Shown: positions 1-17,889, counted from the stretch's first letter. The stretch is 64,000 bases of DNA from Acanthochlamys bracteata (GCA_019914995.1 CM034131.1:9146501-9210500); one strand, 5' to 3'. The notes: generated by a model from the sequence alone, not told the origin. Program-made: numbers and translations.

Positions 1-1500
1 AAATATTTATAAAAAAAATTTTAAAATAAAAAATATTTAAATATAAATTAAAAATTAAAGTTATTTTTTGATAAAATACCAAATTCGCACTGAAAATCAG
101 TGATCGATTATGCTCCATTAGTGACAAATAAAATGGCCCCAAATTTCAATAGGCAATCGTTGTAGTTTGAAGTGCATATAAATAAATTTTTATAAAAATA
201 TTTCTAAAAAATAAATTATATTTTTTAATTTAAAACTATTTAATAATAAATAAGAATAAAATGAAAATTTATAAACTACATTGCGAAACGAGCCGTTAAT
301 TAACTCCTTATCGCTAGATATTTTATTACAGTTATTGCTAGCTAAAATTTATTTTACACAAGAGTCCACTATATTGTACGAAGTGAAATATTATTAGAGA
401 ATATTGAGATTGTTATTAAAAACATTTAGCAAAAAGGTTTTAAATATTTTATTTTATAAATATTTAAAATATTAAATAAGTATTCTATATTATATAATTC
501 ATTTATTTTTTAATTTTTTATAAAAATTAAAATATTATGTATAGTTTTAAAATATTATAAAAAAATATTTTTGAGAGTATAAGCACTATTTAATATCGTT
601 TTAAACTGCAATACATTTACCCAATTAATTTTGTTTTAATTCCAACCCTTTGCTAACTCAAATTCTCTTTAATCTGACTAATAATTTACAGTATATGATA
701 GCTTTGTTGGTCAAGACGACTAGTTAAAGAAAAATTTTTCTTATAACATACATAATGGAAAAAAAAAAAAATTGAAGTTTCAATTCTTTGGTGGGCTTCC
801 AATCACGCCTCACTTCCCGTCCACCAAAACCGATCGATTCGTCTCCAACGTTGTAACCACCGCGGGCGCCATACTGCCACGTGAGCGTCGGCGCACGTCA
901 AGCCGGCCGGAGCCACTCCGTGATCTCAGGCCGCCCATTTATTAGGATCCTCCTGTGGGGGAGGCCCATACTGTCTGCCACGCCAGCAATAGTACTGTTC
1001 ATTCTCATGCCTAGAATTACTGATCTGCCCTTTTGACCTTTTTTGTTTTTCATTACTATCGCTCTTTTTACTTCGTGCCGGCGGTAAGCGGATATTCTTA
1101 TTTGGTTCAGCTTTTTTTCAATAAAATTTTTTAATTTTTAATTTTATATTTTTTAATATATATTTTATAAATATATAAAAAATTTATTTAAAAATTTAAA
1201 AAATATAAAAAAATTTTATAAAATGAAATTTTTTTATTATATATTTTTATTATTTTTTTTAAAATAAAAAAAATAAAACTTATTTTTTAAAATAAATAAA
1301 AATATTTTTTATTTTATAAAAATTTTATTTTATAAGTAATCTCAAACACCTTCATAAGAGCTGGCTGATTGGACAATGATAGTTTCATGAAGGGTAGAAA
1401 TAAATGGTGTATACATATAAATAAATATATATCTTTTCAGTTCAGTTAATGTTTTAATATGGTTTATTAAATATTTCAGTTTAACTAAGTATTAACTTTT
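1..1500. other. AT-rich upstream region with a GC-rich promoter island
   Basis: No gene is seen. Most of the stretch is A/T-rich. A GC-rich island lies at about 780-1010 and holds a perfect G-box CACGTG at 878-883. About 1110-1350 is an A/T-only block that resembles blocks near 61.9-62.2 and 62.5-62.8 kb. The island is the best candidate for distal regulatory DNA of the kinase gene that follows; that role is inferred from position only. Confidence 0.5.
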
Positions 1501-2259
1501 CCGCGTCCCCCCTTGGGAGTTGGGAGAACGAAGGTGGAGCGAAAGCGCTCGAAGTTTGCGGGGAGTCAAAGCAACTCTACTTTGTTCTTCTGTTGCTAAT
1601 CAATTGCTCGAGACATATCATAATTCTCGAGTTTATTTCAGCTGCTTCTGGTTTTGATTCAGGTGAGAGATCTACTTCCTTTCAAGCTAAGCATCTCGAT
1701 TCTTTTGCTGTTCGATTTGGTGTTGAATTGGGAGATTTTTGTTGTAGCGTGTTCCTCATTGCTGTTTATCGGATTTATTGAAGTTTTGTACGGATAACTG
1801 TAAGGAATTAGATATTTTCAGGTCTATTGAAATCAATATTTTGTTGTTATGAGCTGCATTTTCTGTAATTTATGCTATAATTTTTACTGTGAAGAGTTTT
1901 CTGGTTGATGATTCAAGTTAGTATATAATTTGCAAAAAATGATTAATCTAGCCCTATATCCAGATCTGTTGATCTTGCACTGACTTATTTGATTCTTGAT
2001 TTTGTTGTGCTTTTAAGAATGTAATAATTTCCTGTTGGTGACTCTCACATGATTCATTTAGCCTTGTTTAATTTCACAATCTCGTGCTTGATTAATTTTC
2101 TCAATAGTTATTCAGGAATTTGACTTTCGTGCTTTGTTAAGTTGGTGACAGTAAATGATCACCAACGTGCAATAAATTGAGGAAAGTGGGAGTGTGTAAT
2201 TGAGCAGGAGGACGGAAAAGCAATTGAAGTTTCTTCAGAATGACACCGATTTGATTGAC
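1500..2259 (+). promoter_or_regulatory. 5' leader of the NDR kinase gene, with a probable UTR intron
   Basis: About 1500-1662 looks like a leader exon: it is less AT-rich than its surroundings and ends in CAG followed by GTGAGA, a good donor, at 1662/1663. Several acceptor-like CAG sites lie between about 2115 and 2206, just before the coding ATG at 2260. A first intron inside the 5' UTR is therefore likely. The transcription start and the exact acceptor cannot be fixed from sequence alone. Confidence 0.45.
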
Positions 2260-7543
<5,284 letters not shown>

Positions 7544-8717
7544 CAATAGTACATTTCTTGTCTCCAGTATTTTGATGTTTGTTTAAATCACAATACCAAT
7601 TAGGGTTCCTGTGGCCTTCCCATCTCCTCCACTTGCCCTTGAGATAGAATTGGCGCTGCGGATGCATGGATAAGGTTTCTTCCACTTGTAAATTTGTGCT
7701 TACCATCTCTCCCAGGTTTGAGTGTGGAGATCATAGATCTCCTAATTCCTTAAGAATGTATTCTTTTTCGTTTTGAAGCAATAAATTACATGCAGATGAA
7801 GGATTCCAGGCAAAGTAAATAATCGCAGGCTTAATAGTAACTGTTGAGAGCATGGAGGTTTAAGTTTGCTCTTGTATCTAAGCAGTTTCTCACCGTTGTA
7901 TTTATATCGGCCGTACAGTTTGCGCTAGCTAATAGTAATTTGATGATCTTAACGGTGTCGACCGGTATATATTGGAATTGTTTACTCTCTTGTAATTTTA
8001 AGTCTTCCCTTTTGCATTCTTGCGTCTCATCTAGTTCTCTACTGCTGTAGATCTGGTTGTTCGTTTAATGTGGAATTTTGTGCCACTATTAATAACGAAA
8101 ATTTCGTTGGTTTCAAAATGGACTTAAACTAGGTAGAGGACCACTTTATTTTACAACCCAAAACGAAGTCAGTACCGACATGCACGTTGGGTGTCATCCT
8201 CAGAACTCAACACTGTTCCTCGTTATTTAAAACACAGAAACCAAAAATAAGCCATTCGCGCTTCCCGCTCTGCGCCCGCAGCGCTGAAGTTTTGACATCT
8301 AAAGCAAAGCATGATGGTAGTGCATTAGTTTTGAATACAGTAAAATGGCTTGCCGATGCTTGTTGTCCATTTAGGTGTCCAGATTCCAAAGGTACAGCTA
8401 AAAGGAGTGTGCCCCAAAAATTGAAAACATATCCTTAAAAATTCAAAGAATTGGTTAAGCAAAAGAACAGTATTGAGTACATCAATCTAGGTTATTAGGA
8501 GTATTACTCTTTCAATTTGTTGACCTATATTCTGTAATTATATAACACAGCAAAATTATGAGATTATAATGAATCCTTCACGGGAACGAAAAAGCACAAA
8601 TTCATGGGATGGTCCTCTTTGCTATGTATCATTGCCATGGTTCACAAAGGCATCTGTTCTTATAAAGACATATCTGTATGCTGATGTCACGTTGATTACA
8701 TATCTGTGATTTCTCAG
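7544..8717. other. Kinase 3' UTR and intergenic spacer
   Basis: The first few hundred bases should be the kinase 3' UTR; AATAAA-like strings occur near 7780. Around 8240-8290 a serine/basic-rich reading (KTQKPKISHSRFPLCARSA) ending at a CGCAG could be a remnant transit-peptide exon of the following YchF pseudogene, but it shows no match I can verify. No other gene is seen. Confidence 0.4.
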
Positions 8718-10614
8718 GTTTTGCGCTGCTTTTAGGATAATGATATAGTTCATGTAAATGGAAAAGTCGATCCTAAGTCAGATGTTGATGTCATCAACCT
8801 AGAGTTTGTTTTCTCAGATCTTATCAGGGATGCAACCAAGGTAAATATCTTTCCTTAGCCTACTCCTAATGGAAGTCTTTGATCTTACATTCCATAAAGA
8901 ATGTGCTGCATTAATTGGGAGTGGTTAACTTTCTTATTACTAAAATTCCAGATAGAAAAAAAAAAGACTCGAGAAATTTAAGAAGGGGAAAACTACGGAT
9001 TCGCAATCTGAAGTGAAGGTATTTTACTCATATAATCATAGATGTAAGTTGAATTAAAAGTCAACATTTTTCTTCACGGTTGTGTCCATCTTTAAATTGA
9101 GAGCTTTTTTTTATGAATATGCAGAAGCAGAAAGATCTGCATTGGAGAAATGGAAAACCAGCACGATTTGTTCCATTAACGGACATCGAGAAGGAATCCA
9201 TACATCACCTAGGTTTACTTACACTGAAGCCTGTAGTTTGTGATAGCAAATGTAGCTGAGTCTGGTGTTGCTGAGCCTAGTAGTAACCCACACGTAAAAG
9301 TAGTAATCGTCCTTGCATCTGAATTGCAATCTGACATGATTACAGTCTTGGCACAGGTACGCTTATTCAACTGGTTTTTGACAAATATGATTAGTTGTAA
9401 TCGCAGTTTGAAGGATAGTTTGTCAAGTAGGCACTATGTGATCATTGTTAGACATCAGAGTCCTTTGCTTGTCGAGTTTGCTTCTTTTACATAGTATATC
9501 CCACAGTGTTGATTTTGCTCTTGCAGTGATCATATATATATCCACAATGCATTTTCTTGTTCCTGCTTGGACAAAAGTGTGAAACACAGGAATTTGTCTT
9601 GGTTTTTATCACAGTGATTGTAATTTGTGTGATCGCATGAAACATCTTAGTATCTTATCAGGTTGAAGCTGAGCTCACTTGAGCTCACGTTAGCACAGCG
9701 AACAGAATACTTCAATTCCCTTGGTGTGGATGGAAGTGGATCAATCTGATAAGAGCAACGTATTCCCTTCTGGGGCTTAGAACTTACTTCACTACAGGAG
9801 AGAAGGTAACTTATATCATCCGCGAGCTTGCGTATGGTTTTAAAGTCTAAAGTTTGATACTGATGGACACGTATTTTCTTCTTTCTGCAGGAAACAAAAG
9901 CATAGACGATAGGTGCAGTTTGGCTTTAAGGAATTTTGTTTTGTAGGACATTTCTTTTTTCCCTTCTTTCTCGTATGAATGCCTGCTTTTGTCATGAAGG
10001 CAGACGGCACCTCAAGCAGCTGGAGTGATTCATTCTGATTTTGAGAAAGGCTTTAACGAGCAGAGACTGTTAGTGCAACTCAATCTCATGCTATTAATTT
10101 CCTTGTATCCAACTACAATTTCAAAGTAAAAGACATGCATAATAAAGGTGAAATTATGTGGTCATCTTGGGAATTTTATTAATGCAGATATGTAGGCTCA
10201 AGATGAAATTAATTAGAGAATGGAATTGCAATATTCTTAGAAAATGTCTTTGATTTCCTGGTTTTTCTTTCATCAAGTAGTTGTTGAAAGTTCATTAATG
10301 TATTACAAGATGATAACTCTCATTTTTAAGTGAATTCTTGTGCTACATCAGGTGGTGGCTTATGAAGATTTTGTGGCAGCAGGCTCTCGTGCAGCTGCAA
10401 GGGAGAAAGGAGTGGTAAGACTGATGTTGAAAAAGTTTCTTGTCAAAAGTATCACATTTAGCAAACAATATAATTCTTCTTCTTGTCTGTTTATGCCTGT
10501 TTCTGATTTTAGATACTATGAATTTATTTGAGCTCTTGTTGGCAGTTGAGGTCTGAGGGGAAGGATTATATAGTGCAGGAAGGAGATGTCATTCTTTTTC
10601 GATTGAATGCCTGA
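8718..10614 (+). pseudogene. Decayed chloroplast-type YchF/Obg-like GTPase gene
   Basis: Fossil exons match the C-terminal half of the bacterial-type (plastid) YchF family in order. At 8718-8840 the reading is VLRCF, a TAG stop where Glu is expected, then DNDIVHVNGKVDPKSDVDV. At about 8960-9018 KFKKGKTTDSQSEVK appears in a shifted frame. About 9125-9357 gives KPARF...LTDIEKES and VANVAESGVAEPSSNPHVK, separated by a frameshift. About 9720-9806 gives LIRATYSLLGLRTYFTTGE, then ETKA with a stop in place of Trp, then TAPQAAGVIHSDFEKGF. At 10351-10614 it reads VVAYEDFVAAGS, then LRSEGKDYIVQEGDVILFR. Introns are retained, so this is an unprocessed duplicate. The P-loop GTPase half (GLPNVGKS) was not found. 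Multiple stops and frameshifts rule out the full protein. Confidence 0.88.
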
Positions 10615-12964
10615 AAAGTATTGGTACTCGAAAGGTCACTTTGGTGCCATTGATTTCAAAATGACGAGCTGCCATCAGCAATGCGTTATTGTCTCAGCTT
10701 TGCAGTGCAGCTGTAAGAAGATTTGCAAACCCTATGATAGCACTGTTCCACGACAAAAGCTCTAAAAGCTGTTGTGCACAATTACTAGTGAGCTTTCAAA
10801 CATCACCACGACGGACTTAGAATTTCTGTCAGAATAAATTAGTTATAAAACAAATAAGTTCAAATATTTATGAATATCATTTCATAATTATTGATAAATA
10901 ATATGAAATTAAATTTTTCTTAAGCGGAGTTATTTTTTTAATTGAACTGATGCGAACTACTTACACTACAATGAACTTGGATGAAGTGGGTTACTTCTCC
11001 TGAAATAATTTGAATAAAGTAGAATATATCTGTTATGAAATGAAGTGAATTATTTACTCTAAAATATAGCAAATAATTGTCTTTGAATGAAATGAACTAT
11101 TTGTTCTAAAATGAAGCAAGCTATTTTGCCCAAAATAAAACGGACAATAAAAATTTTGAATAATATAGATAACAAAATTAGATCAACTCACATTCTAGAT
11201 CGATCCGGCCCAGCTCATTCTTATACCATGTAGCGGACTTAAAATTTCTTTCAAAATTAATTGGCTAAAAAAAAAGTGAGCCTAAAATTTTATAAATATT
11301 ATTTCATTACTATTGATAATAATTATCACCATCAACACCAGTGGAAGATTGGGCTGCCGGCGGAACTGTACGTGCTTTTTTAAGGAGCAGAAAGATTTAA
11401 CGACTCGTATACATTGTCCTTGTCAAGCAACATTATGAGCAAACAATCAGACATTTGTTTTTTTCATTCATTAGTGTAATGTAATCTTGTGCTTTGGATT
11501 TTATTTTGCTACGTTGTCGGATATGCTTCTTGGTTTGTCTCGAATCTGTTCACATGGAATTGTAAGAGGCAAAGGCAACTGGCTACTAAGACAACACTAG
11601 AACATATATCATCTGTGGACAATGATGGAAAACTCTTTAATCTAATCTCGTTTTCATTTTATTAGTTGTTGGTCGAATGGCCGATGCATTTGCTTTGAAG
11701 TTAAACAATGTTTGATTTTTGTTTCGTTAGTTTTAAGACTAAAGAAATGGTATGGGGTCATCTGTTGTTATAACTTATGAAAGATAGCTAAGGATAAGTT
11801 TTAAGTCGTTTCAGCAATGTCGTTCTTTCTGTTCTAAAACAACTGATTTTACCGTTGCCTGATAAAGTAGTACTTCTATGTCCGACTTCTGTATTCTTCT
11901 TTCAAACATGTTCGATGATTTTGAAATAGATGTTCATCTAGATATCCAAGTAAAAAAAAAGAAAATTGTATTTGCTTCATAGCTAGTATTCTCTGTCATG
12001 ACGATTGCCATTATTAACCAATTCTTTCATTAAATAACACATTGCAGTCAGAGAAGAGGATTAAAAAGTTCACCAGAATGAGAAATGGAAATATTGCCCA
12101 ATTGATTTTTAATCATAAGAAGGAAGAGGTCCCAATTGAAGAAAAAGCAATGACCATGTGAAGATTTCTTGGTTGGAGTAATTAAGGATCGAGACCGACG
12201 CTCCAACTATTCATATGCGAAGTATATTTATACCTAGCTGGACCATGCCACTTTCATATTCTTGCCTTTTTAACATTTCTCCGGCAACAACTTACACACC
12301 AATTTTCCCAATGCATACAGTTGCGTATTAAAGGTAAATGAGATAATATCGCTAAGAACGTGTTTTAAATATTCATAATTAAATTTTACGTAAGTAAAAA
12401 CTAAAAAATAAATTTTTTTAAAATTGAAAATAGAATTAGATTTTTATATTTTTAATTATTTTTTAAGTAATTTAAAGATAAAAAAATAAAATAGTATCAA
12501 AAAGTATATAAATAAAAAAATTAAAACTAAAATTTTGTAAATAAAATTCGAGTTTTTAATAATTTATACAATTGAAATAAATTAAAGAATTTATTTATCA
12601 GACGACAAACTGATTTAGACATAGGATCATATCAGTAGCGGTACACGTATCTAGGTCTTAGTATAGATATATTTATAAGTATCTCAAATGTATATGTAGT
12701 TACTTTTCAGGAATCTATCTGTATTTCTATCTATCCAGCTAAAATTTGTCGGTTACAACCTACGATCCTTCGACTTCAGTACAACGACGTCTTACCTAAC
12801 ATTCCCCCCACCAGTTTCATCCTAAAAAAAGAAAACATTTTTTCTTATTAAAAAAATTCTTTAACATTTTATTATATATAAGCCAAACAACTCCTTTGTG
12901 TTCATTTCAAGCTAAGTCACGTAAATCATATTATTCTATAATCTTATGGTGTTGGTATGAGATC
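10615..12964. other. Intergenic region with degenerate repeats
   Basis: No gene is recognised. Two related blocks of about 90 bp lie in direct orientation at about 10817-10910 and 11226-11318; both begin GACTTA(G/A)AATTTCT. Between them, about 11030-11150 holds degenerate units built on TGAAATGAA(C/G)TATTT-like strings. This looks like an eroded, unclassified repeat. About 12360-12560 is another A/T-rich MITE-like block. The SAUR TATA box follows at about 12873. Confidence 0.45.
12873..12881 (+). promoter_or_regulatory. TATA box of the SAUR-like gene
   Basis: TATATATAA-type string about 85-90 bp upstream of the ATG at 12965, a normal spacing for a short-leader SAUR gene. Confidence 0.55.
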
Positions 12965-13372
12965 ATGAAGAAGTTTAATGGAATTCTAAGGAAGTGCAGG
13001 ACTACTTTCTCTAGATCAATAGCAAGATCTTCATCATACAGTAGTCTACGTTCATCCAAGTCCACCAAGGAAGAAGAAGAAGATGGAGATGACGACACCA
13101 CCTCGACTGTTGTGGTGTTCGTCGGGGGATCACGAAGGCGGTACACGATAAACCCGAAACGTTTGAATCATCCATTGCTGAGTGCTCTCATAGATAAAGA
13201 TCATGAAGACAAGAGCAGTAACAGTAGTGGTAGTAGCAGTAGCAGCATTGTTGTTAAGTGTGAAGTTGTTCTGTTTGATCATTTGTTGTGGATGATTGAG
13301 AATGCTGATTTCGACAACGTCATTGGTGATGATTGTTCGATGAAAGAGCTCGCCGATCTCTATGTCTTCTAA
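12965..13372 (+). CDS. SAUR-like auxin-responsive protein
   Basis: Single-exon gene of 135 residues. I take the start at the ATG of MKKFNGILRKC; the open frame extends upstream to 12896 but without an ATG. A basic N-terminus with a serine-rich stretch (about 15-35) and an acidic run (EEEEDGDD) precedes a SAUR core: VVVFVGGSRRRYTI, then LNHPLLSALI, a serine-rich insert, then VVLFDHLLWMIENAD, ending ELADLYVF. Intronless structure, size and core order match the SAUR76/77-like branch. Known SAURs of other branches promote growth by inhibiting PP2C.D phosphatases. This copy departs from the usual GHVPVYVG consensus, so function is inferred from family only. Confidence 0.8.
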   Translation: MKKFNGILRKCRTTFSRSIARSSSYSSLRSSKSTKEEEEDGDDDTTSTVVVFVGGSRRRYTINPKRLNHPLLSALIDKDHEDKSSNSSGSSSSSIVVKCEVVLFDHLLWMIENADFDNVIGDDCSMKELADLYVF

Positions 13373-13996
13373 CATCGGTGACATCCATGTTACAAGTTTG
13401 AATTTTTTTCCCCCCTTCTACTTTCATTGCTGATGAAGGCTATTATGTTTGTGCTCGAAGAAAGCTAGCGTTAGAAGCAGTAGTTGAAAGTAATGCTCTT
13501 TGTTTCGCTGTCTATTCTAGTGACGTATGAGCGTGAATATGTGAAACTTCGAAATCGAATAAAATTTTTATTTTTTCTTTTTGTATAAAGTAGCTAAACG
13601 TCGTGAGCGAACAGCATCACTATTTTTCTTTTTAAGTTTAAATTATTGAACCGTTCTTCAATATATTTATAGATCTTTATTATTATTTCAGTATTCTATC
13701 AAATATTATAATTTAATATAAATAAAATATAAATAACAACAGCTAAATAGATGCAAAATCGGATTCAATTGCCCATTAATATTAATGATTATTTTTTAAA
13801 TTTTAATATAATTTCATGAATTTGTTCATATGATCCAAATTTCACGGTCACAGAAGGCAAGCGTGGCAACTCCTACATCCATGAAGACGAAACAAAGAAC
13901 AGTAGAGAGATTTTGGCAACTGTTGCAATCATCTTTTGCAAAATTTTCTTTTCAATTGCTCGATTGTTCAAGTAATTATCTGATTTTTTGGCGAAA
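13373..13996. other. Spacer between SAUR-like and SDR genes
   Basis: Contains the SAUR 3' UTR and the short promoter and leader of the SDR gene. No separate gene or structured element is seen. Confidence 0.4.
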
Positions 13997-16491
13997 ATGG
14001 TGAAGTTAATGGCAACTCTGCGTCCATTGATGGGGAGAGGGTGTAGAGCTTTCTGTGGATCTCCTGCTCCGTGGTGGGAAGGCGGGGTAGCAATGGTTCA
14101 GGGAGCTTCTAGAGGAATTGGGCTTGAATTTGTAAGATGAATGGTTATTACTGTTTTAATTTGTGTTTTTATTTTTGGATTTTTGAATAATTACATGAGT
14201 TTGCGAGGAATGGCAGCAGCTTTTATTCTGGGTTTCTCGATGTTTAAATTTGATGGCAATGCGGTTGTTTTGTTTCTGTTTTGGATTTGTCTGATGTTTT
14301 TGGAGACGTATGACTTGTTTTCAAGAGATAGTGAAGATGTTCGTTTCCAAGTTCATAAACTTGATAGTTTAGATTGAACTATAGAAGTCATAAAAGATGC
14401 CGGTGCTTTCAGATTGGTTTAATTTTGTATGTGGAGTTATTAAAATAAGTTGAAAGTTGCTTTCGTTACGTTCCTGTTGAGATATATGAATACTTGGACT
14501 TTCACAGGCAAGGCAGCTTTTAGAGAAGAATAGCAAGGGGCAGGTTATTGCTACATGCCGTAATCCTGATGCAGCAACTGGACTACTTGAATTGCAGGGT
14601 AAATTTTCAGAAAGACTTCGCATACTTCCATTGGACTTGACTAAAGAAGGTACTATAGAGGTACTAGCATTTCCATACTTTGCGAGTTTTTCTTTCCTTT
14701 TCTTTTTCGAGTATTTTTGCAGACTATAAAATACTATTGATAGGATCGTTCTGGGTGTTTGGGATTTGGAAGGTCAAGCAACTAAAATTCAAGAAACGAT
14801 GGAACAGAAACACTTACAAGAATATAATAACAGAAACACTTGTATAGTGCTCAGGAAGCTTGCATCCTAAGTAAATTTAATTTCCAGTCAATGGCAACAT
14901 CTTAAAAAAGGTATACTAGATACAAATACAACATATGCCTACATCGAAAAAGCAAGACCTTAAAGCGAAAGGCACTCTGCAGGGCCTTGCGCAAAACTTA
15001 CCTGACATGTCTGCAGTATCTGACTACATCTCATTTCTTTTAGCAAGGACCCAGATGCAGCACAAGTACATTTTACATACTTGCCTGACTATCGTTGTTT
15101 CATGAGCTAAATGTGGTAACTAAATAACCTCTCATACTTCCTGGTGCTCTATAGTTACTTATTTACATTTCTTTTAATCCTGCCAAGAATCTCTTTTACA
15201 CAGAGACTTTACATTAGGCCAGCTCAATTTGATTATGAACTTTGTTGTGTGAATCCGAACATTTGTTGATAAATATTATACATAATTGAATTAGTGGCTA
15301 TTCAATGTCCTTTCAGGGAGTGATTGCAAATCTATTTGATCATCATAGGGCATAGTCAACTTCCAACGCATTTTTGCTGAATAAAAAATCAATTTTCTTA
15401 AGTATCATATTGAAGTTTAAAGTGTGTTCATGATATTATGTTCATTACAGGCAGCAGCGACAATGGTAAAGGAAAACTATGGCTCCCTGAACTTACTGAT
15501 TAATGCTTCTGGAATCCTTTCAATACCCAATGTTCTACAACCAGGTTCCTTGTTTGACTAAGAACCTTCAAGATAATGCTCATGTTACTTATTACATTGC
15601 AGTATAGCATTGTAAACACGCATGTTCATTGTTCTTTTATTTATCTTCCTTCTTCTCAAATTTGTCAGTTAGCTCATTCTTTGAAACATCATACGACCGC
15701 TACTCTGAAGACTGTTTTGTAATTGAAAAAATGAAAGTAGTATATCAGTTAGGTCACTTATTTATTTTTCATGTGCAGAAACAACACTAAACAAAGTGGA
15801 AAAGGCATCTCTTTTGCTGACATATGAAGTCAATGCAATCGGCCCCATCTTGGTGATAAAGGTAAAGTCTATGGGTCTTTGATGCTTGAAATTGACATTG
15901 TGGTCTCAGTTATTTCAGAACATATTGTCTTACAAATAATCCTTATAAGCACTGTTTTGGGGCAGCACATGTGGCCACTTCTAAAGGTAGGAGGACGTTC
16001 TGGAACTAACAGAGAATTTGCTATGGTTGCAAACTTGAGTGCTAGAGTTGGCTCAATTGGTGATAATGGTTTAGGAGGATGGCACTCTTACAGATCTTCA
16101 AAGGCAGCACTAAACCAATGTATTTCATTCACTATATAGTAATTTTTTAATGTTTACTAATGGTTATTTAGCCTTTATAAGTTCATCATTATATTAAACA
16201 TCTGAATAATTCTTTATTTGCAAAAGCTTCATTTACTTGTATTCTAATTTTGCAGTAACAAAGACCATATCTGTTGAGTTTGCTCGGAAGAAGGATCCAA
16301 TTGTTTGCATCCTATTGCACCCAGGAACGGTGGACACAGATCTCTCAAAGCCATTTCAACGCAATGTACCTGAGGGGAAGCTCTTCACTAAGGAATACTC
16401 AGTGCAGAAGCTCCTAAGTGTCATAGACAGCATTGAAAGTGGTGCTAATGGTAAATTCTTTGCTTGGGATGGCCAACAAATTCCATGGTAG
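13997..16491 (+). CDS. Short-chain dehydrogenase/reductase (C-factor-like)
   Basis: Six exons join in frame to 284 residues: 13997-14131, 14508-14660, 15451-15544, 15779-15861, 15966-16119 and 16256-16491. The Rossmann NAD(P)-binding motif is GASRGIG (residues 36-42). The segment LLINASGI corresponds to the NNAG motif, and the catalytic region gives NLSARVGS followed by YRSSK, the YxxxK pair. The C-terminal HPGTVDTDLSKPF is typical of the CsgA/C-factor-like SDR group. About 30 residues precede the Rossmann core and are basic with hydroxyl and Cys residues, so organelle targeting is possible but not proven. The substrate is unknown. All six splice pairs are GT-AG and keep frame. Confidence 0.92.
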
Positions 16492-17374
16492 GCGGAATTC
16501 GCCTACTTAGAATTGTTGTTAAAAGATGTACCATCTGGTGATGACAAAATAGAAGATGAAAGAAAAGACTCCATATTGCCAGATCTCTTCGAAAGTTTTT
16601 GTTTAAGAGCTGTGGCTTAACGAGTTCTGAAAGCAGAAATGAAAGACGGCTCTTTAACTCCGCAGAATTGTCTTCTCAACTTCGGGGGAGTTCTTAGAAT
16701 GCCATCTATACAATGAACATCAAGAGAGAAACATTACTGAAATTCGACTATGCGAGATCTGCCACACATGTGCTACTTCTCATTGCTCCTTCCTATCATT
16801 CCTGTCCTTGAGTTTGCTTACATGTTAAGGTGCAGATGACAACACCAACAGTTTGAAGATGCTCCCTTTCTAGCTTGCAGATTCAAGGAAGCTGTCTTAC
16901 AGTGCATCAGAAAACCATATCTTTCTGTTTTCATTGTTTATTCCTTTTGTAAATTTTAACTGTGAACTAATTTGTATTTTCGAGTATGAACGGGGATTGA
17001 TATCTGTTGTCCTACTCAAGATTGTAAAATTGCACCTCTGCAGAATCTATGTGAACTTACTTTATTAGATTGAATACGTAGAAGTTTGGAACTTGTTTTT
17101 AGAAAAAGAATTATCCATGTGTTATCTGAAATGAAGTACCGAACGATCTGTTTATTTTCTGCTTTATGAATGCGGAAATGAAGAGAACTACAGCATCCAT
17201 CATGCCAAAAGGAAACTCTTTCTAGTAAGGTCATCAGCATATGAGGTCCATAATAACTGGAGAAAGTGAACGTCACATATATAGGCCTAACTGAAATCAA
17301 AGTATTTATTCATCAGTTTTATTCTTCTCTGAACTGAACTCTCCAACTTGTTCTTTCAACTTGTACTCCAAACT
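16492..17374. other. 3' flank between convergent SDR and LTP genes
   Basis: The SDR 3' UTR runs in from the left and the LTP 3' end from the right. No coding region is supported. Confidence 0.4.
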
Positions 17375-17828
17375 TCAGTGAATTCTGTAAACAAAACAAG
17401 CAACTCATAGTTAACATCTGCATGAAATATCTTTCAGCAAGTTTCAAACTAGCTAGTTAGTTTGTGAAAAATGATTTTACTACTAACATGTTGCAGTTGG
17501 TGTTGAGTGAAACAGGGAACCCAAGTCGGATCCCGCAAGCAGCAGGAACCCGAGCCAAATACTGATCTTGCACACCAGGAATAACCCTTGCTGCATTCTT
17601 CATGCAGCTGCAAATTGCACGGCGGTCAGCAACCGTTACTGCACTGTGAGCAAGCTGCTGCAGTCCTGCACAGCACGCAGGGGGGATTCTAGACATTCTG
17701 CCAGTAACGTAACCAATGCACTGTGCTGATTTTGAAGCTACGAAGCCGCAAGTTATCTCAGACTCTGCTGCATGAAATATTACTAAAGAAGAGAGAAGCA
17801 CAAAGCAGAGAGCAGTGGTGGTCTTCAT
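17375..17828 (-). CDS. Non-specific lipid-transfer protein, type 1
   Basis: Starts at MKTTTALCFVLL (ATG at 17828-17826). A signal peptide of about 24 residues is followed by the eight-cysteine motif in canonical order: C, C, CC, CxC, C, C (ACC, ICSC, AAC, NTNC). Such proteins are secreted and bind lipids in the cell wall and cuticle; many are PR-14 defence proteins. Two 3' ends are possible. The unspliced frame runs to a stop at 17457 (123 residues). A donor GTTAGT at 17487 and acceptor TTTACAG ending at 17385 join 17828-17488 to 17384-17375 and give 116 residues ending CNIIH. LTP genes usually carry one intron just before the stop, so I prefer the spliced form. Confidence 0.88.
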
Positions 17829-17879
17829 GGTGATGAATGTTTGTGTAGCGTTTGATTGAGAAGGAGAGGGATGTGGTGG

Positions 17880-17889
17880 GCTCTTATAG
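17880..17889 (-). promoter_or_regulatory. TATA box of the LTP gene
   Basis: Minus-strand TCTATAAGAG about 55-60 bp upstream of the LTP start codon, the expected spacing for a highly expressed gene with a short leader. Confidence 0.55.
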
